From NCBI GenBank assembly GCA_033763355.1, contig JANRKT010000314.1, positions 1 to 11,025 on the forward strand: 11,025 nt of DNA, given 5' to 3'. The notes beneath the pieces were generated by a model. It was not told the origin of the DNA. It did no database searches and saw only the letters and a list, made by a program, of their open reading frames with translations. The DNA is from JANRKT01 sp033763355. GTDB taxonomy: Bacteria; Bacteroidota; Bacteroidia; Chitinophagales; Chitinophagaceae. The stretch's first letter is position 1, and each line of letters opens with the position of its first letter. Positions 6,291-11,025 of this stretch are shown here, in pieces. The translations under genes were made by a program, and so were the position numbers.

Positions 6291-8117
6291 ATGCACCCCC
6301 GCATCCTGCTGCTTTTAAAATGTATTGAACTTGAAGAAAAGGAACAGGCTAACCGTTACCGGTTAGACCAGCAACATACTTTAAAGCAGCTAAAAGCTGA
6401 AGGCCTTGCGCTGCACCCCATCATTGTAACAGGAAAAACTTTTGGTTATGCTGATTATCCTGAAATCAGGTTTAAACTCAGTTTCCCGCCAGAAGCAAAC
6501 ATGTTTAAAGACGGTGCAGCCATTGAATGTTTTATAAGCGGGGAAGAACCGGTAAAAGGGATGCTGATGAATTTAGCTGACAGGAACGGGGAGTTCAGGC
6601 TTTTTGCTCCTGATTTCCCTGACTGGATAGAAGATGACGGAGTAGGGATAAAATTAGCCCCTGATACCCGCACCAGCACAATAATGAAAAAAGTATTGAA
6701 TGAGTTGGAGAACAACAAACCCCTTTTTAAACTTTTTGAGCAACTGCATAGCGAAACAAAAAAAACATCACCAGAACCAGGGAAAAACACATTACCGCAT
6801 TTTCATAATAAAAGCCTCAACCAAAGCCAGCAAAATGCTGTTGCAGCCATTGTGCAAAGCGAACAGCTGACTATTGTTCACGGTCCTCCAGGAACGGGAA
6901 AAACAACCACATTGATTGAGGCTGTCATGCAGCTCATTAAAGCAGGTGAAAAAGTATTGGTGTCTGCTCCAAGCAATACCGCAGTTGATCATATTGCAAA
7001 AGGGCTGTTGCAGCAAAACATCAGCCTGCTGAGGGTGGGAAACAGCAATAAAGCGGATGAAATGATTTTTGCACACACCCCCGAAGGCAGGCTCAGCAAC
7101 AGCAAAGCACAAAAAGAAATCAAACAATTAAAAATCCGTGCAGAAGAATTTCGCCGCATGGCGCTTAAATACAAACGCAGTTTTGGCAAAGCTGAAAGGG
7201 AACAGCGCAACCTCCTTTTTAAGGAAGTAAAAAACATCCGTGCTGAAATAAAAAAGCTGCAATCCTATAATGAAGAAAAACTTTTTGCAGAAGCTGAGGT
7301 AATTGCAGGCACACCCATTGGTTTGTATGATGCAGGTATCAGTCACCTGAAATTTAATACGCTTGTTATTGATGAAGCAGGGCAATGTATTGAACCATTG
7401 GCATGGTGTATTTTTCCGCTGGCAGAAAAGATAATTCTTGCCGGCGACCACTGGCAACTCCCTCCCACCATATTAAGTAACGAAGCGACGCTGCTGGGTT
7501 TTAATAATTCCATTCTTGAAATTGCCGTTGCACATACGGGCAGTTTGCACCTGCTCAATACACAGTACCGTATGCGGCAGGCTATAGCGGGTTTCAGCAG
7601 CAGTTATTTTTACAACAGCCTGCTTCAAACTGCAGCACACCTGAACAATACAGGCACACATATTACTTTTATAGATACTGCCGGCTCCGGCTACAATGAG
7701 CAACACGGGCCTGATGGGGTAAGCCTGCAAAACGAAGGTGAATTAAATATCATTCGGCAACTGATCGAAAAAGAACAACTTGATCCGCTGAAAACAGCCT
7801 TTATATCGCCTTATTCAGGCCAGGCAATTGCTGCAAAAGAAATATTGCCGGCTGCCATGCGCATCAGCACCATTGACAGCTTCCAGGGACAGGAGAAAGA
7901 AAATATTATCGTTTCACTGGTCCGCAGCAATGAAGATGGCGATATTGGTTTTTTAAAAGATTACCGGCGGATGAATGTGGCTATTACAAGGGCAAAAGAG
8001 CAGTTATTTGTTATTGGCGACAGCGCTACTACAGGCGCTGATGAATTTTACAGCGGGTTTCTGTCTTATGTTGAAAAGCATGGAAGCTACAGGACCGTTT
8101 GGGAATTTGTAATGTAA
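6291..8117 (+). CDS. Superfamily 1 DNA/RNA helicase, UPF1/IGHMBP2-like (SF1B)
   Basis: A 608-residue ATP-dependent helicase, predicted to be cytoplasmic. Motifs in order: Q-type motif LNQSQQNAV (176-184), Walker A GPPGTGKTT (198-206), Ia LVSAPSNTAVD (223-233), II DEAGQ (361-365), III LAGDHWQLPPT (383-393), IV NTQYRM (423-428), V TIDSFQGQEKENII (527-540) and VI RRMNVAITRAKE (559-570). All key ATP-binding and arginine-finger residues are present, so it should be active. Residues about 30-125 form a beta-rich N-terminal domain as in IGHMBP2. Residues about 270-335 are a charged, probably coiled-coil insertion (the 1B 'stalk'). SF1B members of this branch move 5'-3' on DNA or RNA; the substrate here is unknown. 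The first in-frame ATG after a stop at 6279-6281 is 6291, so the start is well fixed. An inverted repeat sits immediately upstream. It is transcribed toward the Asp-box protein gene. Confidence 0.95.
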   Translation: MHPRILLLLKCIELEEKEQANRYRLDQQHTLKQLKAEGLALHPIIVTGKTFGYADYPEIRFKLSFPPEANMFKDGAAIECFISGEEPVKGMLMNLADRNGEFRLFAPDFPDWIEDDGVGIKLAPDTRTSTIMKKVLNELENNKPLFKLFEQLHSETKKTSPEPGKNTLPHFHNKSLNQSQQNAVAAIVQSEQLTIVHGPPGTGKTTTLIEAVMQLIKAGEKVLVSAPSNTAVDHIAKGLLQQNISLLRVGNSNKADEMIFAHTPEGRLSNSKAQKEIKQLKIRAEEFRRMALKYKRSFGKAEREQRNLLFKEVKNIRAEIKKLQSYNEEKLFAEAEVIAGTPIGLYDAGISHLKFNTLVIDEAGQCIEPLAWCIFPLAEKIILAGDHWQLPPTILSNEATLLGFNNSILEIAVAHTGSLHLLNTQYRMRQAIAGFSSSYFYNSLLQTAAHLNNTGTHITFIDTAGSGYNEQHGPDGVSLQNEGELNIIRQLIEKEQLDPLKTAFISPYSGQAIAAKEILPAAMRISTIDSFQGQEKENIIVSLVRSNEDGDIGFLKDYRRMNVAITRAKEQLFVIGDSATTGADEFYSGFLSYVEKHGSYRTVWEFVM

Positions 8118-8144
8118 AATACAAGCATACACTACACATAACAG

Positions 8145-8255
8145 TTATCTCTTTGCATCCCATTTGCGGATGAGTTTCTTCGCTGACAGTTCATTGTTTT
8201 CGGGTTGAAGGAGGGCTTCAACGTGCCCATACCGCCCCCAGTCCTGCTTCCCACA
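8145..8255 (-). other. Protein-like alternative frame continuing past the Asp-box gene stop
   Basis: In the frame next to that of the Asp-box gene, the minus strand reads RYGHVEALLQPENNELSAKK and then LIRKWDAKR before TAA at 8147-8145. The first part overlaps the annotated end of the gene. The composition is protein-like (charged and helix-forming), unlike typical spacer. Removing one G from the GGGGG run at 8235-8239 would join it to the gene, giving ...WEAGLGRYGHVEALL.... It may be the true C-terminus, a remnant, or chance; I did not recognise a family for these residues. Confidence 0.35.
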
Positions 8256-11025
8256 TTAACTTATTCAATGCAGGTATGCTTTTATCCAGTATTTCATCTG
8301 CCCTTGCTTTCAATATGGCCCATTCCGCATTCAGTTCCTTCAACCTGTCCTGTGAAGGCTGGTTCACCCCTGGAATTTCACTTTCGGTTTGATTGATGAG
8401 GAACATATAGTTTGCTGTAAACTTATTGGGAAAATTCTCCACGTCATCATAGGCTTTTGATTTTCGTTGTATCATGTCCTCATCCCATGCTTTCATTTTT
8501 TTAGCAAGCGCCTGCCCTTCTGTTTTTAATGTTTTGTATTTTTCTTCTGACGGAAGTGAAGCAATAATGGATTCTAATTGTTCCCTTTTGGCATTCATGC
8601 TGTTAACCATGCGGTGCATCTTTGTTACTTCGGCTTCCATACTGTTCATCAGCGTGTGGTATTCTTTATATTCACCGGCGCTTGCAGGATACAGCGGGTT
8701 GGCCAATATTTCAATTTCTGTAACAGCGTTTTGCTCACCTGCTTTTAATGTGGCTGTGTATTTTCCGGGAGGCGCTTTATGGCCCCTGTAACTGCTTTCA
8801 ATGTAAACGCCCGGCACACCCGGAATGGTGGCGCAACGCATGTTCCATACAAAACGGTTCATTCCTTTTGCCTTTGGCAACAGCGGTTCTTCAGGAGGGC
8901 CGCCATCATATTTTTTATATGTGCTGTCAGCTTTTGAGCTGAATGAGCTCACCATGTTACCACCTGCATCTTTTATTTCAAGTGTGAGTTGAACTGAATC
9001 TTTGATCTCGGGCAAATTATAATAAACCACCACGCCTGTAGAGGGATTAACACCACGGAATTTATTCAACCCGGTAAAATCTGCGCCGGACTGATCCATT
9101 TCACTGTACCCGTTTACCAGGTATGCAGGCGAAGGCTGAAAAATAGTATATGCAGTTATATCTTTTTTATACTGTCTTACAAGGCTGAGGTCGTCTAATA
9201 TCCAAAACGATCTTCCGGAAGTGGAAGCAATTAAATTTCCGTTGTGAATACGCAAATCTGTAACAGGCGCAACAGGAAGGTTTAACTGAAATGCAGACCA
9301 ATCCTTCCCTCCATTCCATGAAATGTATAACCCCGTTTCCGTTCCTGCAAACAGCAGGTCTTTTATTTTATCATCTTCCCTTACCACCCTTGTGAATGCA
9401 CCGGCAGGAATGCTATTGTTTATTTTAATCCATGTTTTGCCGTAATCAGTTGTTTTATACAAACCGGGAGTGTGATCATTGAACTTATAACGTGTGGTGG
9501 CAATATATGCAGTTGCTTTATCATGGGGCGATACTTCAATGGCATTGATGAGGCATTCCTGCAATCCTGCCGGGGTAACGTTTTGCCAATGGGCACCGCC
9601 ATCTTTTGTTAAGTGAACGAGCCCGTCATCACTCCCGGTCCAGATCACCCCTTTTTCATGCGGTGATTCCATTACATAACTTAACGTTCCATAGTTCTCG
9701 GCGCCGACCGCTTCATTGGTAAACGGTACACCGGGCCTTCCCTGTTTTTCTTTTTCGTTACGGGTAAGATCAGGCGAAGCTTCTTTCCATGACCTGCCCA
9801 TATCAGTAGTGCGCAGCAGGTATTGCGACCCATGATAAAAAGTACCCGGTTCATGTTTGCTCCATATAATGGGGGCATTCCAGTTGAAACGGTATTTCAT
9901 GTCTTTTGCATCACGGCCCAGGTATTGTATGGGGGCCGCCATTACATTGGTGCCCGCTTTTGCTTTGGTATCAAGTATTTCAATCGTTCCCTGGTAACTT
10001 CCGCCCATTACGTATTGGGGGTCATCAGGATTGAAAGCAAGAAAAGCGCTTTCACCGCCTGCAGAATAAGTCCAGCTTGCCGTGCTGATTCCTCCTCCGC
10101 CCAATTCCCTGCTGGCAATACTTACAGAACTGTTATCCTGCTGACCGCCATAAATACGATAAGGGAATTGATTGTCCACATTGATGCGATAAAATTGTGC
10201 GGTAGGCATGTTATTCTGGCTGCTCCACGATTTGCCCTGGTTAAAAGTAATAGCCGCTCCACCGTCATCGGCAATAACCATATTGTTTGAGTTAAGGGGG
10301 TTGATCCACAAATCGTGGTAATCGCCATGTGTGCTGGAAATGTCTTCCCATGTTTTACCGCCGTCAATGGAACGCAGTGCCGGGGCGCTCATTACATAAA
10401 TGGCATTTTCATTCATCGGGTCAGGGAACAATTCAATATAATACCAGGCCCTTTGTATTAACCTGTGATCGTTGGTCACCTGGCTCCAGCTTTTACCGGC
10501 ATTGCCGGACACATATAAACCACCGGCTTCTTTTTCAAAATCACTTTCAATCAGTGCATATACTTTTTCTGAATTGGAACGGCATACTGCAATGGACATC
10601 TTGCCCATTTCTTTTGGCAAACCCTGCTGCAGCTTTTCCCAGTTCTCACCGCCGTCAGTTGATTTGTACAAACCGCTTCCCGGGCCACCGCTGATTACTT
10701 TCCAAGGCAAACGGCCATGCTCCCACATGGCTGCATACATAATACGCGGATTGTTCATGTCCATTGATAATTCTGCACAACCTGTTTTATCATCAACATA
10801 CAAAACATTTTTCCATGTAACGCCGCCATCTGCTGATTTATAAATGCCCCGCTCCCTGGATTTACTGTATAAGGCGCCCTGTGCAGCTACATAAACAATG
10901 TCGGGGTTCTTTGGATGAATTACAATTCTTGCAATATGCTGGGTGAGATCGAGTCCCATCTTCTTCCATGTTTTTCCTGCATCGGTTGATTTATAAACCC
11001 CATCCCCATGATGCGTCATTACACC
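8218..11025 (-). CDS. Asp-box (BNR/VPS10-like) beta-propeller protein, N-terminus beyond the window
   Basis: At least 935 codons, open through the right edge, so the start and any signal peptide are not visible. About ten Asp-box hairpins (S-x-D-x-G-x-T-W type) recur through the first two thirds, for example YKSTDAGKTW, YKSADGGVTW, YKSTDGGENW, LRSIDGGKTW, LRTTDMGRSW and YKTTDYGKTW. They form one or more sortilin/VPS10-like propellers. A beta-sandwich-like segment follows (STGVVVYYNLPEIKDSVQLT, then a second strand set ending EIEILANP), and then a roughly 160-residue helical C-terminal region rich in Lys and Glu. Bacteroidota homologues are often labelled 'glycosyl hydrolase', but no catalytic site is evident and the function is not established; an exported binding or scaffold protein is likely. 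No type IX sorting domain is seen. The stop falls 15 bases after a GGGGG run, with a plausible continuation in another frame, so the last residues (AVWAR) are uncertain. Confidence 0.88.
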   Translation of the reverse strand, partial: GVMTHHGDGVYKSTDAGKTWKKMGLDLTQHIARIVIHPKNPDIVYVAAQGALYSKSRERGIYKSADGGVTWKNVLYVDDKTGCAELSMDMNNPRIMYAAMWEHGRLPWKVISGGPGSGLYKSTDGGENWEKLQQGLPKEMGKMSIAVCRSNSEKVYALIESDFEKEAGGLYVSGNAGKSWSQVTNDHRLIQRAWYYIELFPDPMNENAIYVMSAPALRSIDGGKTWEDISSTHGDYHDLWINPLNSNNMVIADDGGAAITFNQGKSWSSQNNMPTAQFYRINVDNQFPYRIYGGQQDNSSVSIASRELGGGGISTASWTYSAGGESAFLAFNPDDPQYVMGGSYQGTIEILDTKAKAGTNVMAAPIQYLGRDAKDMKYRFNWNAPIIWSKHEPGTFYHGSQYLLRTTDMGRSWKEASPDLTRNEKEKQGRPGVPFTNEAVGAENYGTLSYVMESPHEKGVIWTGSDDGLVHLTKDGGAHWQNVTPAGLQECLINAIEVSPHDKATAYIATTRYKFNDHTPGLYKTTDYGKTWIKINNSIPAGAFTRVVREDDKIKDLLFAGTETGLYISWNGGKDWSAFQLNLPVAPVTDLRIHNGNLIASTSGRSFWILDDLSLVRQYKKDITAYTIFQPSPAYLVNGYSEMDQSGADFTGLNKFRGVNPSTGVVVYYNLPEIKDSVQLTLEIKDAGGNMVSSFSSKADSTYKKYDGGPPEEPLLPKAKGMNRFVWNMRCATIPGVPGVYIESSYRGHKAPPGKYTATLKAGEQNAVTEIEILANPLYPASAGEYKEYHTLMNSMEAEVTKMHRMVNSMNAKREQLESIIASLPSEEKYKTLKTEGQALAKKMKAWDEDMIQRKSKAYDDVENFPNKFTANYMFLINQTESEIPGVNQPSQDRLKELNAEWAILKARADEILDKSIPALNKLMWEAGLGAVWAR

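Noticed and set aside
8118..8217. Bidirectional terminator between helicase and Asp-box genes
   Set aside because: No GC stem with a T-tract was found on either strand.
9823..10290. 155-codon plus-strand frame opposite the Asp-box gene
   Set aside because: It is antisense to repeated Asp-box sequence that explains the long opening; the translation has no domain character.
8218..11025. Calling the Asp-box protein a glycosyl hydrolase or sialidase
   Set aside because: Asp-boxes are structural. No arginine triad or other sialidase active-site pattern was recognised, and the N-terminus is outside the window.

Overview
The window looks like an ordinary chromosomal segment from a member of the Bacteroidota, most likely in or near the Chitinophagaceae. 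The evidence is indirect: several protein families typical of that phylum, AT-rich gene starts with no Shine-Dalgarno sequence, moderate G+C, and short intergenic gaps. No 16S rRNA or other taxonomic marker is present, so the assignment is an inference.

Left part (1-2554, all minus strand): the N-terminal end of a LacX-like aldose 1-epimerase lies 3 bp behind a secreted S41-family protease, so the two look co-transcribed. Upstream of them is a small single-RRM RNA-binding protein with a clear intrinsic terminator and an AT-rich leader that contains an 18-bp near-palindrome. Next comes a DUF1801-type gene broken by a one-base deletion. Both of its halves are still readable, which suggests a very recent lesion or a sequencing error.

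Middle (2762-6068): a plus-strand outer-membrane-associated protein has a PorE-like order of domains (PD40 beta-propeller, carboxypeptidase-regulatory-like domain, OmpA peptidoglycan-binding domain). It is convergent with, and overlaps by 4 bp, a minus-strand six-helix Pr6Pr-family membrane protein. Behind that is an orphan ABC importer-type ATPase with a TOBE-like C-terminus.

Right part (6087-11025): a short divergent gap leads to a plus-strand SF1 (UPF1/IGHMBP2-like) helicase with all its motifs. It converges on a long, incomplete minus-strand protein made of Asp-box (BNR/VPS10-like) beta-propeller repeats. The annotated end of that gene sits just after a run of five Gs. A second frame continues past the stop with protein-like sequence, so the true C-terminus is uncertain.

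I see no mobile element, CRISPR array, phage genes, tRNA or rRNA, and nothing that amounts to a new multi-gene system. The observations most worth following are the two possible indels at G runs, the PorE-like protein without a visible TPR domain, and the inverted repeats in front of the helicase and RRM genes.
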